A stretch of 64,000 nucleotides of DNA from Cryobacterium algoricola (GTDB taxonomy: Bacteria > Actinomycetota > Actinomycetes > Actinomycetales > Microbacteriaceae). The notes under the pieces are model-generated. The model saw nothing but the letters and a program-made list of their open reading frames with translations. It did not search any database and was not told the DNA's origin. The DNA is taken from contig NZ_SOFG01000018.1 of assembly GCF_004402485.1 (NCBI RefSeq), positions 1 through 64,000 of the forward strand, read 5' to 3'. Numbering within the stretch: position 1 is the stretch's first letter; the number at the start of each line of letters is the position of its first letter. Positions 24,765 through 33,472 of the stretch are shown here, one piece after another. The translations under genes were made by a program, and so were the position numbers.

Positions 24765-25964
24765 CTAGAGGCGGACGGGAAAAGCGGTGCGCCGCCCGTA
24801 GACGGTGAGCAGGAGCGCAGCGAGGCCGAACACGATCATCACGACGGTGAGGACGAGGCCGTCGAAGACTGTCAGCAGGGCGGCGCCGAGGATGCCGGCG
24901 GTGAAGATGGCGAGATTGAACGCCACCGGCAGGAACGAATTGGCGATATCCGAGTCGTCGCCTCCCGTTGTGGTGAGAGCGGCTTGAACCTGGGCGGATA
25001 CCCCGCCGAACGCGATTCCCCACAGAACGGATGCGACGACGATCGCCGCGGTCGAGGTGTGCCCGACGAGGAGCACAACACCGGCCACGATGAACAGCGC
25101 CGCGCTGCCGTGTAGGAGTGGTCTCGGATAGCGGTCCAGCAGGGCCCCGGTGATGACGATGCCGCCGATCGAGGCGACTCCGAAGATGAAAAGCTGAACG
25201 TCGACGGTGAGACTGCTGCCGGTGGACCTCAGATACGGGGAGATATAGGTGTAGATCGTGTTGTGCGCCAGCATCCACGTGAAGATGACGGCCAGAATGA
25301 TGGCGATCCCGGGGATCCGGAGCACCCGGACCAGGGGCAGTCGCGAGCGTCCCTTCTGCCCGCGGGCGTCGGGCGCGATCGCGGCGATGAGTGCACCGGC
25401 GATGACGGCCACTGCGGTGAGGCCGGCAAATGCCCACCGCCAGTCGAATGTCGTTCCGAGCCAGGATCCGAGGGGAGTGCCGAGGGCGAATCCGACCGGT
25501 GCCCCGCCGGAGACGATCGCCAGGGACAGCCCGGCGCGGGACGGCGGGCTGATCTTTCGACCGTAGGCTGCGAGCATCCCCCAGATGATTCCCGAGAATG
25601 CCCCCGCAACGAACCGAGACAGCAGGGAAAGAGTCACGTCGCTGGAGAGCGCGGTGACGCTGTTCGCGAGGATGAGACCGACAATCGCGCCGAGGAGCAA
25701 GGGCTTTCGGCGCATCCCCCTGGTCAGGGTGATGGCCGGAATCGTGATGATGACCGTGCCGAGCGCGTACGCACTGACAAACAGCCCGACGGTGCCTTCG
25801 CTCGTCCCCATGCCGGTGGCAATGATCGGAAGCAGGCCGGCCGGCATGGTTTCCATCGCAACCAGCACGAAGCCGATGACGGCCAGGGCAATCAGGGTTG
25901 CCAGTGGCAGGCGCTTCACCGTCTCGACGGCGGCCGGTGGTGACACCGTGATGGTGGTAGTCAA
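24765..25964 (-). CDS. MFS drug/solute exporter (DHA1, AraJ-like)
   Basis: The protein has about 399 residues and 12 membrane segments. It carries the pattern of the AraJ/arabinose-efflux-like DHA1 branch: 'METMPAGLLP', 'SAYALGTVIITIPAITLTRGMRRKP' and 'GIIWGMLAAYGRKI'. The start is proposed at TTG 25964, since GAGGAG lies six bases upstream; GTG 25976 is the alternative. It heads the operon MFS/alcohol dehydrogenase/cupin, divergent from an XRE regulator. Neighbours suggest export or handling of a reactive small molecule. Confidence 0.85.
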   Translation of the reverse strand: MTTTITVSPPAAVETVKRLPLATLIALAVIGFVLVAMETMPAGLLPIIATGMGTSEGTVGLFVSAYALGTVIITIPAITLTRGMRRKPLLLGAIVGLILANSVTALSSDVTLSLLSRFVAGAFSGIIWGMLAAYGRKISPPSRAGLSLAIVSGGAPVGFALGTPLGSWLGTTFDWRWAFAGLTAVAVIAGALIAAIAPDARGQKGRSRLPLVRVLRIPGIAIILAVIFTWMLAHNTIYTYISPYLRSTGSSLTVDVQLFIFGVASIGGIVITGALLDRYPRPLLHGSAALFIVAGVVLLVGHTSTAAIVVASVLWGIAFGGVSAQVQAALTTTGGDDSDIANSFLPVAFNLAIFTAGILGAALLTVFDGLVLTVVMIVFGLAALLLTVYGRRTAFPVRL

Positions 25965-26090
25965 GAATCTCCTCACCGTGGGCGGCTGCTACCCGAAGGA
26001 GCATGAGACCCATGCTGTGCCCGTCCGGAGTCCCGGGTCGGGCATGCCCCAGTCAACGCGCCGTGCGCCCCGGAAGGGAGTCTCTGTCGA

Positions 26091-26113
26091 GGGGTGTACC
26101 AGCAGGGCACCCC
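26091..26113. promoter_or_regulatory. Inverted repeat, candidate XRE-regulator operator
   Basis: GGGGTG and CACCCC flank 11 bases, 33 bp upstream of the regulator ATG and within the divergent region. TAGTCT at 26133-26138 ends seven bases before that ATG and is a likely -10 box for a leaderless transcript. Confidence 0.45.
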
Positions 26114-26145
26114 AGGCGCAGCGCCGTAGACGTAGTCTCGTCGGC

Positions 26146-27021
26146 ATGGACAATCAAGCCGAGGTACGCGAATTCCTCATGTCGCGCCGCGCGAAGATCG
26201 CTCCGGAACAGGTGGGGCTGCCCACCGGAGTCAACCGGCGCGTGGCGGGATTGCGTCGCACCGAGGTGGCAACGCTCGCCGGCGTCAGCGTCGAGTACTA
26301 CGCCAAACTCGAACGTGGCGCGATCGGAGGGGCATCCTCCTCAGTGCTCGACGCCCTGGCCCGTGCGCTCAACCTCGACGACACCGAACGGACCCACCTG
26401 TTCGACCTCGCCCGCGCGGCCGACGGTGTCCCGCTGTCGGGACGTCCACGAAGGCGCGCCACGAAGAACGCCGTGAGCCGGCCCAGCCTTCACTGGGTAC
26501 TCAGCACGATCACCGACGGCGTCGCGTTCGTGCGCGACCAGCACCAGGACCTTCTCGCCACAAACGAACTGGGACGTGCCTTCTACTCGCAACTGATCGG
26601 TGACGGTGGGCTCACACCGAATCTGGCCCGGTTCCAATTCCTCGACCCCGCATCCCGCGACTTCTACCCGGACTGGGACCTCTTCGCCGGAATGTGTGTC
26701 GCGATCATGCGAGCAGAGGCCGGCCGCGACACCAACGACAAAGTGCTCCAGGACCTCGTCGGCGAGCTGTCCACCCGCAGCGACACCTTCCGCCGGCTCT
26801 GGGGAGCCCATGATGTGCGCACCCACGGCTCCGGCACCAAACGCTTCAACCACCCCGTCGTCGGCGAACTCACCCTTGCCTATGAAGAGCTCATTATTAC
26901 CGCCGACCCGGGATTCGTTCTCATGGTCTACACCGCGGAACCCGGGTCACCCAGCGCGGAGCGGCTGCGGCTCCTGGCCAGTTGGGCGGCCACGCGAATC
27001 GGAGCTGCTGAACCCCGGTGA
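26146..27021 (+). CDS. XRE-family regulator with MmyB-like ligand-binding domain
   Basis: This 291-residue protein has an N-terminal helix-turn-helix (residues about 12-80, 'VAGLRRTEVATLAGVSVEYY') and the C-terminal MmyB-like domain (residues about 105-285). In methylenomycin regulator MmyB this domain binds a fatty acid or similar ligand. ATG 26146 is chosen because no domain extends upstream and a -10 box sits seven bases before it. The family typically controls a divergent MFS/oxidoreductase operon, exactly the arrangement seen here. Confidence 0.9.
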   Translation: MDNQAEVREFLMSRRAKIAPEQVGLPTGVNRRVAGLRRTEVATLAGVSVEYYAKLERGAIGGASSSVLDALARALNLDDTERTHLFDLARAADGVPLSGRPRRRATKNAVSRPSLHWVLSTITDGVAFVRDQHQDLLATNELGRAFYSQLIGDGGLTPNLARFQFLDPASRDFYPDWDLFAGMCVAIMRAEAGRDTNDKVLQDLVGELSTRSDTFRRLWGAHDVRTHGSGTKRFNHPVVGELTLAYEELIITADPGFVLMVYTAEPGSPSAERLRLLASWAATRIGAAEPR

Positions 27022-27137
27022 GGGATTCGCTTTCGGGGATGCGTCGGTGCAATCGTGGATCTGGGTTGGCCGGGACGAGTCCCACCGCTTGCGCGGACGA
27101 GGGCTTTGTTGCCTTTGACCAGTGAATTATGTCGAAG

Positions 27138-27167
27138 TTGACAGAAGTCCTAGGCTGATGATATAGG
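27138..27167 (+). promoter_or_regulatory. Sigma70-type promoter of the DoxX-like gene
   Basis: TTGACA (27138-27143) and TATAGG (27162-27167) are 18 bp apart. The start codon is 75 bases further on, leaving a leader with a GAAGGGAAG ribosome site. Confidence 0.55.
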
Positions 27168-27242
27168 CGCGGTTGCCTTCATATCTGTGGTGGCACATCT
27201 GCCGTGCCCGATCAGTAGACCTCAGGGTCGAAGGGAAGCGCC

Positions 27243-27809
27243 ATGACAACATTCACGGTCGGTTCAGACCAGGCGAACGCTCTAGCTAAAACGGCTACCT
27301 GGGAGACCGACATCGTGCGGTCCAAACCGGCGCGCATCACTCTCGCCGTATTGCGGATCGTGATCGGCTGGTACTTCCTCTGGGCATTTATCGACAAGAT
27401 ATTCGGTTTCGGATTCCTGACCGCCGCGGGAAAAGGCATGATCGATGGCGGAGCACCCGCCCAGGGCTTCCTGACACACACGGTCGGGCCGTTCGCGGGG
27501 ATCTTCACTGCGATCGCCGCACCGTGGGTCGACTACGTATTCATGTTCGGTCTTCTGGCCATCGGCCTCGCCCTGATCAGCGGGTGCGGCCTCAAGATCA
27601 CCGCGGTCGCGGCTGTGCTGTTGCTCGGGCTCATGTATCTGGCGGAGTTTCCCCTCGGCGCGGATGCCGGGGTGTACACCAACCCGTTAGTCGACGATCA
27701 CTGGTTCCAGGCCCTGGCCATTCTCGTGTTCTGGTTCACGAGGGCCGGCGACACGTTCGGTCTGGGTCGCTGGTGGGGCAGCAAGGTCGGCGATAGCTGG
27801 CTTCGCTGA
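27243..27809 (+). CDS. DoxX-like membrane protein
   Basis: This 188-residue protein has four membrane segments. It starts with 'ARITLAVLRIVIGWYFLWAFIDKIFGFGF', typical of DoxX/DoxD-like proteins, then 'FLTHTVGPFAGIF', 'VDYVFMFGLLAIGLALISGCGLKI' and a final helix ending 'WFTRAGDTFGLGRWW'. Members are small integral membrane proteins sometimes tied to thiosulfate or redox stress, but most are uncharacterised. It has its own promoter and a hairpin downstream, so it is probably monocistronic. Confidence 0.85.
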   Translation: MTTFTVGSDQANALAKTATWETDIVRSKPARITLAVLRIVIGWYFLWAFIDKIFGFGFLTAAGKGMIDGGAPAQGFLTHTVGPFAGIFTAIAAPWVDYVFMFGLLAIGLALISGCGLKITAVAAVLLLGLMYLAEFPLGADAGVYTNPLVDDHWFQALAILVFWFTRAGDTFGLGRWWGSKVGDSWLR

Positions 27810-27821
27810 AACAGGATTAGG

Positions 27822-27860
27822 GCGGATGCGACGGCGGCTCGAACGCCGTCGTCGCATCCG
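27822..27860. terminator. Hairpin after the DoxX-like gene
   Basis: GCGGATGCGACGGCG and CGCCGTCGTCGCATCCG pair with a three-base bulge, forming a strong GC-rich stem between convergent genes. There is no U tract, as is common for actinobacterial terminators. Confidence 0.6.
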
Positions 27861-27890
27861 TCACCGATGAGGCACCGACGGACGAAGGGG

Positions 27891-28799
27891 TTACCGGTCG
27901 GGCTGACTCGAGCCGTAGAAGCCGGACTGGATATCGGCGACAAGACCGGCGTGCGTCGGTGTCCAGCCGAGAAGGTCCTGCGTCCTGGCGCTCGAGGTGG
28001 GGACGTCCAGGCCGAAGAATATACCGATCCAGCCGAAGTGCGCGGCGGCATCTTCCGGGGGAATCGACACCAGTGGGAGGCCTCGAGCGTCGCCGATTGC
28101 GGCGGCAATCTCGAGCGACGAGATGCCCTCTTCGCCGACGGCGTGCACGCGGGATCCGGCAGGCGCCTTCGCGAGTGCGAGTGCCACCATCCTCGCGGCA
28201 TCCCGACGATTCACGGCGGGCCAGCGGCTGGAACCGTCACCGACATAGCCGGAGACACCCTTTTCGCCGGCGACCCCTGAGATCACCTGCATGAAACCGT
28301 GGTCGCCCTCACCGTGGACTGTCGGGGCGAAACGGAGGGCGACGGAGCGGATTCCGCGGTCGGCGTAGGAAAGCGCGAGCGCCTCGGCGCCCCCGCGCGG
28401 CGCCTCGGGTCCGCTGAAGGGAACCGCGTCGTCCTCGCTTGCGAGCCTGTCGGGCGCGAGCCCCGCGACACCCGACGCGAACAGGAACGGGCGATCCGAG
28501 CCGGCGAGGGTGTCCCCGAACATCTCGATCGTGGCCCGCTCGGTCGCGCCGGCACCCGCCATGTCGGAAAAGTCGTGTTTGTATGCCAGATGGATGACGC
28601 CATCCGCTGCCGAGGCCGCCTCGCGCATGCTGTCGAGATCGTCGAGACTTCCGCGATGGGGAGTGACGCCGGCGGCCTGCAGCTTCGCGAACGACTCGTC
28701 GTTTCGCGCCAGGCCGACGACCTCGTGTCCGGCAGCGATGAGTTCCTGGGATACGGCAGAGCCGATCCAGCCGGAAGCGCCGGTGATGAAAATACGCAT
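27891..28799 (-). CDS. NAD-dependent epimerase/dehydratase-like extended SDR
   Basis: This 302-residue extended SDR begins RIFITGASGWIGSAV (NAD-binding TGxxGxxG), with 'VIHLAYKHDFSDM' and a later 'RFAPTVHGEGDHGFMQ'. The YxxxK active site is not evident in the usual place; 'EALALSYADRG' replaces it, as in atypical SDR5-type proteins. ATG 28799 is chosen because AAGGAG lies upstream; the frame from 28895 reads through an operator. It is divergent from a TetR gene with two identical operators between them and is probably its target. Confidence 0.85.
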   Translation of the reverse strand: MRIFITGASGWIGSAVSQELIAAGHEVVGLARNDESFAKLQAAGVTPHRGSLDDLDSMREAASAADGVIHLAYKHDFSDMAGAGATERATIEMFGDTLAGSDRPFLFASGVAGLAPDRLASEDDAVPFSGPEAPRGGAEALALSYADRGIRSVALRFAPTVHGEGDHGFMQVISGVAGEKGVSGYVGDGSSRWPAVNRRDAARMVALALAKAPAGSRVHAVGEEGISSLEIAAAIGDARGLPLVSIPPEDAAAHFGWIGIFFGLDVPTSSARTQDLLGWTPTHAGLVADIQSGFYGSSQPDR

Positions 28800-28878
28800 G
28801 AGTGACTTCTCCTTCGAGACGCGCCCGGTCGGTTGCCAGGCATCGGGTTGTGCTGTGGAGTGCTGACATTCATGGGCA

Positions 28879-28926
28879 ATGTCAGTGACAGACATGAGGC
28901 TAGCACAGCATGTCAGTGACAGACAT
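28879..28926. promoter_or_regulatory. Two identical 17-bp TetR-type operators
   Basis: ATGTCAGTGACAGACAT occurs at 28879-28895 and again at 28910-28926, 31 bp apart (about three helical turns). Each is a palindrome of ATGTC and GACAT around seven bases. TAGACT (28942-28947) ends seven bases before the TetR ATG at 28955, so the second site sits over the -35 region. Confidence 0.8.
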
Positions 28927-28954
28927 CGTGGGGGAGGATCGTAGACTGCTTCTC

Positions 28955-29533
28955 ATGGGACGCTGGCTACCGGATGCGCATGGTCGGCTCGCGCGCGCCG
29001 CGCTCGAGCTCTACTCGGAGCGCGGCTTCGAGCAGACGACGGCCCTCGAGATCGCGGAACGAGCGGGGGTGACCGAGCGCACGTTCTTCCGGTACTTCGC
29101 CGACAAACGGGAGGTGCTCTTCCAGGGGTCCCAGGAGCTCCAGCGCATCATCCTCGAGGCCATTGCGCAGACGCCCGCAGACGTGCGCCCCGTCGACGCG
29201 GTCATTGCGGCCATAGACACAGTCGGTGGACTGGTCTTCGACCGTGCACATTCCGTTCGGCGGGCGACGATCATCGCGGCCAATCCTGCACTCCAGGAGC
29301 GAGAACTGCTGAAATTCTCCACCCTGACCGCATCCGTCGCGGGGGCGCTGCGCGAGCGCGGAGTCGCGGAGCCCTCGGCGACTCTTGCCGCCGAGACGGG
29401 CGTGACCGTGTTCAAGATCGGTTTTGAGAGGTGGATCACGGGTACGCCTTCCGAGGACTGGGCCGAGTGCATCCGCGATACCGTCCGCCAGCTTCGCGAC
29501 GTCACCCCGAGCCTCATCGTCAGCCAGGTCTGA
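28955..29533 (+). CDS. TetR-family transcriptional regulator
   Basis: This 192-residue protein has the TetR_N domain at residues about 8-55 ('FEQTTALEIAERAGVTERTFFRYFADKREVLF', in part) and a helical C-terminal domain. ATG 28955 is chosen: no ribosome site precedes it, but a -10 box ends seven bases upstream, consistent with a leaderless message, whereas ATG 28910 is the first base of the second operator. It faces the epimerase-like gene, which it probably represses together with itself. Confidence 0.85.
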   Translation: MGRWLPDAHGRLARAALELYSERGFEQTTALEIAERAGVTERTFFRYFADKREVLFQGSQELQRIILEAIAQTPADVRPVDAVIAAIDTVGGLVFDRAHSVRRATIIAANPALQERELLKFSTLTASVAGALRERGVAEPSATLAAETGVTVFKIGFERWITGTPSEDWAECIRDTVRQLRDVTPSLIVSQV

Positions 29534-29553
29534 ACGCGGAGTAGCTTGGGAGC

Positions 29554-30168
29554 ATGACCGAACAACAGCCCTATACGGTCGTGGGAAACTCCGATGGTTT
29601 CGAGTTGCGCCGCTACCCGGAGCATCTCGTCGCCGAGGTCATCACGACGGGGTCATTCGAAGATGCCGGCAATCGTGCATTCCGGTACCTGTTCGCCTAT
29701 ATCAGTGGCGAGAATTCCGTTCGCCAGAAGGTCGCAATGACTGCGCCTGTCGTGCAGGCCGGGGCGTCGACGAAGATCGCGATGACCGCCCCCGTCGTCC
29801 AGGAGACCCTCGGCGGGAAGCAGGGTGATCGTGAGGTGGAGGGGACGTTCCGCGTTGCCTTCGTGCTCCCCGCAGGCTTCACGATCGAGACGGCTCCGCA
29901 ACCGACCGGCCGGGAGGTGCGGCTGAGGAGCGTTCCGGGGAGTCTCACCGCGGCGGCAAGGTATCGCGGCCGCTGGGACGAGGCCGGGTACGCGCGCCAT
30001 CTGGAGATGCTCCGGGCGTCCATCGTCGCCTCCGGACGTGCGGCGACAGGAGAGCCCCGTTTCGCCCGCTTCGATCCACCGTTCATGCCCTCGTTCCTGC
30101 GTCGTAACGAGGTAATGCTCGATGTCGTGCCCACCGAGGCAGAGGCCGAGGCAGAGACTCGACCGTGA
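29554..30168 (+). CDS. SOUL family heme-binding protein
   Basis: This 204-residue protein starts 'YTVVGNSDGFELRRYPEHLVAEV' and contains the two family blocks 'QKVAMTAPVVQ' (residues 59-68) and 'TKIAMTAPVVQ' (residues 74-83), followed by 'FRVAFVLPAGFTIETAPQP' and a C-terminal 'FMPSFLRRNEVMLDV'. SOUL/HBP proteins bind heme or porphyrin, or act as small-ligand barrels related to GyrI; no heme-ligand assignment can be made. It follows the TetR gene by 20 bases and may be read through. Confidence 0.85.
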   Translation: MTEQQPYTVVGNSDGFELRRYPEHLVAEVITTGSFEDAGNRAFRYLFAYISGENSVRQKVAMTAPVVQAGASTKIAMTAPVVQETLGGKQGDREVEGTFRVAFVLPAGFTIETAPQPTGREVRLRSVPGSLTAAARYRGRWDEAGYARHLEMLRASIVASGRAATGEPRFARFDPPFMPSFLRRNEVMLDVVPTEAEAEAETRP

Positions 30169-30173
30169 CCTCA

Positions 30174-31466
30174 TCAGCCGGGGCGAGCTGGCCCTGGCCG
30201 ACCTGCGCCGCCGGCGACCTGCGCCAATTGCGTGTCGAGTGAGCGCCATCCGCCCAACTCGAACCAGACGATGATCGACAGGGGAGAGGCCAGCACGACG
30301 ATCAGGCAGACCCAGACGGGTACGTTGGCCGCTGCCAGTCCGATCGCTGCCACCGGGAGTATGGCGGAACTGATCTGAAGCAGCATGCTGGGTGGGCGGG
30401 CTGACACGAGCCAGGCCTGCAGGAAATCCCGCACCAAGGCGAAGACCACGACCGGAATTCCGATGGAGGCCACCACCGTTGTCGCGTTGAGGTGGTTCTC
30501 CGTTTCATGTGCATAACCGATGACATGGAGTCCCGCTCCCACGGCCGCGATTGCGGCGTACAAGAAGACGTGCGCATAGCCCCAGGGGAGGGTCTTTTCG
30601 CGTCTCGCCTCGAGTGCGAGAGCGTGCGGCACCAAAAAATAGGTCCACCACAGGGAGAACGACAGCGCGATACCCGCTCCGACGACCACGACGGTCTCCA
30701 GCGTCCAGCCCTGACCGTCGGAGATCTCCGTGGCCGACGCGAGCGTTCCGAAGACGGTCTCTCCGAGCGCGATGATCGTGAGGAGGGCGAATCGCTCGGC
30801 GAGATGGTGCGGATGCCACGGTGTCGATCCATCCTCGTCTCGCGCACCACGACCCTCGGCGACGACCGGTCCGAGCGCCTCGATCCCGAAGAGTACGAGC
30901 GCGACGGCCAACCCGGCCAGGGCGTGCAACTGCAGTGCCGCCAGGAGCAGCCAACCGATCTGCGCGCCGCCCACGAACACTGCATACGTCACCGCGGCAG
31001 GCCGATACCGTGAGTCCGCCCGCACCGCCCGGAACCATTGCAGGATGAGCGCGACCCGCATGATCACGTATCCGGCAACCATCAACCTGTTGTCGAGGGC
31101 GTCGCCCGACTCGATCGAGGCGAAGAGTGGCGGCAGACCGATCGCCAGCACGATGACGCCGGTCATCTGGACCAGGGTCAACAACCGATACAGCCAGTCG
31201 TCGTTGTCGAATCCGGAAGCGAACCAGGTGACGTTGATCCACGCCCAGACGACACTGAACATAGCGAAGAGGAACGCCACCGTCGCCGACTGCCACTGAC
31301 CGATCGCGGTGCCGTGCGCGAGCTGGTTTCCCGCCACACCGAACGCTGCAACGAACGTGAGGTCGAACAACAACTCCAGAGGCGTCGCGGCGCGGCTCTG
31401 CTCGTCGGTTCGTCGCCCGACCACGCGTCGGAGTCCATGCCGATAGTGGCCGTCAGAGATGCTCAC
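30174..31466 (-). CDS. ltrA: Low-temperature-requirement A (LtrA) family membrane protein
   Basis: This 430-residue protein has about ten membrane helices. It carries the LtrA hallmarks: 'TPLELLFDLTFVAAFGVAGNQLAHG', 'WAWINVTWFASGFDNDD' and 'HLAERFALLTIIALGETVFG'. It starts at GTG 31466 behind GGGAGGGAC. In Listeria ltrA mutants grow poorly in the cold; the molecular role is unknown. It is convergent with the SOUL gene, with only five bases between them, and otherwise alone. Confidence 0.9.
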   Translation of the reverse strand: MSISDGHYRHGLRRVVGRRTDEQSRAATPLELLFDLTFVAAFGVAGNQLAHGTAIGQWQSATVAFLFAMFSVVWAWINVTWFASGFDNDDWLYRLLTLVQMTGVIVLAIGLPPLFASIESGDALDNRLMVAGYVIMRVALILQWFRAVRADSRYRPAAVTYAVFVGGAQIGWLLLAALQLHALAGLAVALVLFGIEALGPVVAEGRGARDEDGSTPWHPHHLAERFALLTIIALGETVFGTLASATEISDGQGWTLETVVVVGAGIALSFSLWWTYFLVPHALALEARREKTLPWGYAHVFLYAAIAAVGAGLHVIGYAHETENHLNATTVVASIGIPVVVFALVRDFLQAWLVSARPPSMLLQISSAILPVAAIGLAAANVPVWVCLIVVLASPLSIIVWFELGGWRSLDTQLAQVAGGAGRPGPARPG

Positions 31467-31506
31467 TGTCCCTCCCGGCTCCGGTGCGGTCGCGCGCGGT
31501 GCCGAC

Positions 31507-31875
31507 TCAGCGGTTCGCGCGAATGATCTGTGCCACGGCCCAACCGACGGCGGAAACCAAGGGCGCGGCGACGGTGATCAGCGCGATGGAGTTGGGACGG
31601 AACACCAGACCGTCCGGACCTCCCACGTAGGCGCCGATGGGAATCGAATAGCCCCCTCCGCCTCCTCCGCTGCCTTCGCCCTTGCGCGCTCCGTCTTCGT
31701 GTCCGTCCCCGTCTCCACGGGGCATCTCGCCGGAGCCTTCGCCCCCGCCGAAGCCGAAGAAGACGAGCGCAACGGGAACAAGTTCCTGCCCGTTGATGCT
31801 CGTCTTCTCCCCGTACGCCACTTTCGCGCCCCAGGAGGGCACTGATTCAGCCAGTTTCTCGATGAGGTTTGTCAT
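31507..31875 (-). CDS. gerW: GerW/YtfJ family protein
   Basis: The protein has 122 residues from ATG 31875. It follows the YtfJ pattern: an N-terminal 'EKLAESVPSWGAKVAYGEKTSINGQELVPVA' (in part), a strand ending 'VFFGFGGGEG', a variable Gly/Asp-rich segment, then 'YSIPIGAYVGGPDGLVFRPNSIALI' and a C-terminal hydrophobic stretch. The family was named for Bacillus germination, yet it is widespread in non-sporulating actinobacteria, so a spore role is not implied. It is divergent from a DUF1801 gene. Confidence 0.85.
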   Translation of the reverse strand: MTNLIEKLAESVPSWGAKVAYGEKTSINGQELVPVALVFFGFGGGEGSGEMPRGDGDGHEDGARKGEGSGGGGGGYSIPIGAYVGGPDGLVFRPNSIALITVAAPLVSAVGWAVAQIIRANR

Positions 31876-32020
31876 GGAGCGACCGTATGCGCGTTCCTGG
31901 TGGGTGGCTAGGGGCGCGCACGAGTGGCTTATCGGGCCCACATCACCCACCGAGTCGACGACGGCTTCCGGTGCTTTACTTGATTCGATATCTGTCAGCG
32001 GACCAGTGAATGGGGCAGTC

Positions 32021-32431
32021 ATGAGCAACGCTTTCAGCAAAGAGGAGAAGGCAGCAATGAAGGCCGCAGCTGCCGAGGCGAAGGCCGCACAAGCGGGCGC
32101 CGACCTGCAGGCCGCGTGCCTCGCTGCGATCGACGATATGAATGGCACGGACAAAGAGCTGGCCGAGACCCTCCATCGCCTGGTGACGAGCCACACGGCC
32201 CTGCAGGCGAAGACCTGGTACGGGATGCCTGCCTACGCAAACGCGGAGGGCAAGGTGGTGGTGTTCTTCCAGAGTGCCGCCAAGTTCAAGGCGCGTTACG
32301 CGACGATCGGCTTTCAGCCCGATGCCCACTTGGACGAGGGCGACTTCTGGCCGACCTCATACGCCGTGACCAAGCTGACCGCCGCCGACCAGGAACGGCT
32401 GGTAGCGATGCTGGAGAAGGCGGCCAACTAG
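32021..32431 (+). CDS. DUF1801-domain protein
   Basis: This 136-residue protein starts at ATG 32021. The N-terminal about 30 residues are an Ala/Lys/Glu-rich helix, followed by the DUF1801 (YdhG-like) fold: 'LHRLVTSHTALQAKTWYGMPAYANAEGKVVVFFQSAAKFKARYATIGF' (in part) and 'AHLDEGDFWPTSYAVTKL'. Some relatives are annotated as iron chaperones related to frataxin, which is not proven. ATG 32009 is an alternative start. A strong terminator hairpin follows. Confidence 0.8.
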   Translation: MSNAFSKEEKAAMKAAAAEAKAAQAGADLQAACLAAIDDMNGTDKELAETLHRLVTSHTALQAKTWYGMPAYANAEGKVVVFFQSAAKFKARYATIGFQPDAHLDEGDFWPTSYAVTKLTAADQERLVAMLEKAAN

Positions 32432-32489
32432 CCTGACGAGGCCGACACCGGCACCTGTCGATCCTCTCGGTCCGGGACGCGCGACGGCC

Positions 32490-32525
32490 GGTGTGGATCT
32501 CCTGCGTTCGCAGTAGATCCACACC
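32490..32525. terminator. Strong bidirectional hairpin
   Basis: GGTGTGGATCT and AGATCCACACC form a perfect 11-bp stem, with CTGC/GCAG pairing above it and a TTC-type loop. It lies between the convergent DUF1801 gene and the ABC permease operon and can end transcription from both sides. Confidence 0.75.
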
Positions 32526-32560
32526 GCCGCAGGCCACGCCGGGCTACCGGCGGATCCTGG

Positions 32561-33472
32561 CTACTTGACCGAACCGCGGGTGACCCCGCTCACGACCCAC
32601 TTCTGGGCGATCACATACACGACCAGGAGCGGTGCGAGGGCCATCAGATACGAGGCGAAGGCCACAGGGTAGTTCGTGTTGAACTGGCCCTGGAAGATGA
32701 ACTGCGCCAGCGGCAGTGTCTGCGCCGAGGGGTCGGACAGCACCACCAGCGGCAACAGGAAGTCGTTCCATGCCCAGACGCAGGTGAGGATACCGACGGT
32801 CGCGTTCATGGGGGAGAGCAACGGGAAGATCACCTTCCAGAACACGGTCCAGGTGCTCGCACCGTCGAGGCGGGCGGCCTCCTCCAGCTCGACCGGAATG
32901 GAGTTGATGTACGCGACGAAGATGAAGATGTTGAACGAGAGCCCATACACCGTGTACAGCAGGATCAGGCCGACGGGGGTGTCGATTCCGAGAACCGCGG
33001 TCTCCTTGACCACCGGGAGCATGATGATCGGGAACGGCACGAAGATCGCAGCGAGGAAGTAGAAGTACAGTCCCTTGAAGAATTTCTTGTGCATGTTGCG
33101 GGCGATCACGTAGGCCACGAGCGAATTGGTGAGCAAGGTGAGGAACACCGCGCCCACCGTGATCAAGGCGGTGTTGAGCAGGGCGCGGGGAAAGTTCGTG
33201 AGCTCGTAGGCATCCGCGAAGTTCTCCCACCGGATGCTCGTGGGCAGTTCGAACCCGGTGCCGCCGAGCTGGTCCGGCGTCTTGAGTGCAGTGACGACGG
33301 TGAAGTACAGCGGGATCAGTACGGTGAGGGAGCACACCGCGATGAGTGCGGTCAGCCACCAGTTGGTGCCGCCGTTGCCACCGTCGAGGCGTCGGCGGGT
33401 GCGGGGCTTCGCGGAGCCCGGATCGGGCACGTTCGACGATGGCGCGGTCGGGGTGATCAGGGTGTCGGTCAT
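32561..33472 (-). CDS. ABC sugar transporter permease, MalG/MsmG type
   Basis: This 303-residue protein has six membrane helices. The EAA motif 'EAARLDGASTWTVFWKVIFPL' (residues about 200-220) binds the ATPase. The N-terminal about 35 residues are cytosolic and Pro/Ser-rich. ATG 33472 overlaps the stop of the upstream permease (ATGA). It is the last gene of the operon alpha-galactosidase/lipoprotein/permease/permease; no ATP-binding subunit follows, so a shared MsmK-like ATPase encoded elsewhere must be assumed. Confidence 0.9.
   Translation of the reverse strand: MTDTLITPTAPSSNVPDPGSAKPRTRRRLDGGNGGTNWWLTALIAVCSLTVLIPLYFTVVTALKTPDQLGGTGFELPTSIRWENFADAYELTNFPRALLNTALITVGAVFLTLLTNSLVAYVIARNMHKKFFKGLYFYFLAAIFVPFPIIMLPVVKETAVLGIDTPVGLILLYTVYGLSFNIFIFVAYINSIPVELEEAARLDGASTWTVFWKVIFPLLSPMNATVGILTCVWAWNDFLLPLVVLSDPSAQTLPLAQFIFQGQFNTNYPVAFASYLMALAPLLVVYVIAQKWVVSGVTRGSVK

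Noticed and set aside
23884..26013. 709-codon minus-strand frame across the alcohol dehydrogenase and MFS genes
   Set aside because: It is an Arg/Pro/His-rich shadow of the true frames with no domain, crossing a real intergenic gap.
28879..28895. Minus-strand start for the epimerase-like gene at 28895 and plus-strand TetR start at 28910
   Set aside because: Both ATGs are the first bases of the duplicated operator; starts with a ribosome site (28799) or leaderless box (28955) fit better.
31682..32020. N-terminal extension of the DUF1801 gene back to 31682
   Set aside because: The extra frame overlaps the divergent GerW gene and does not resemble protein from this family.
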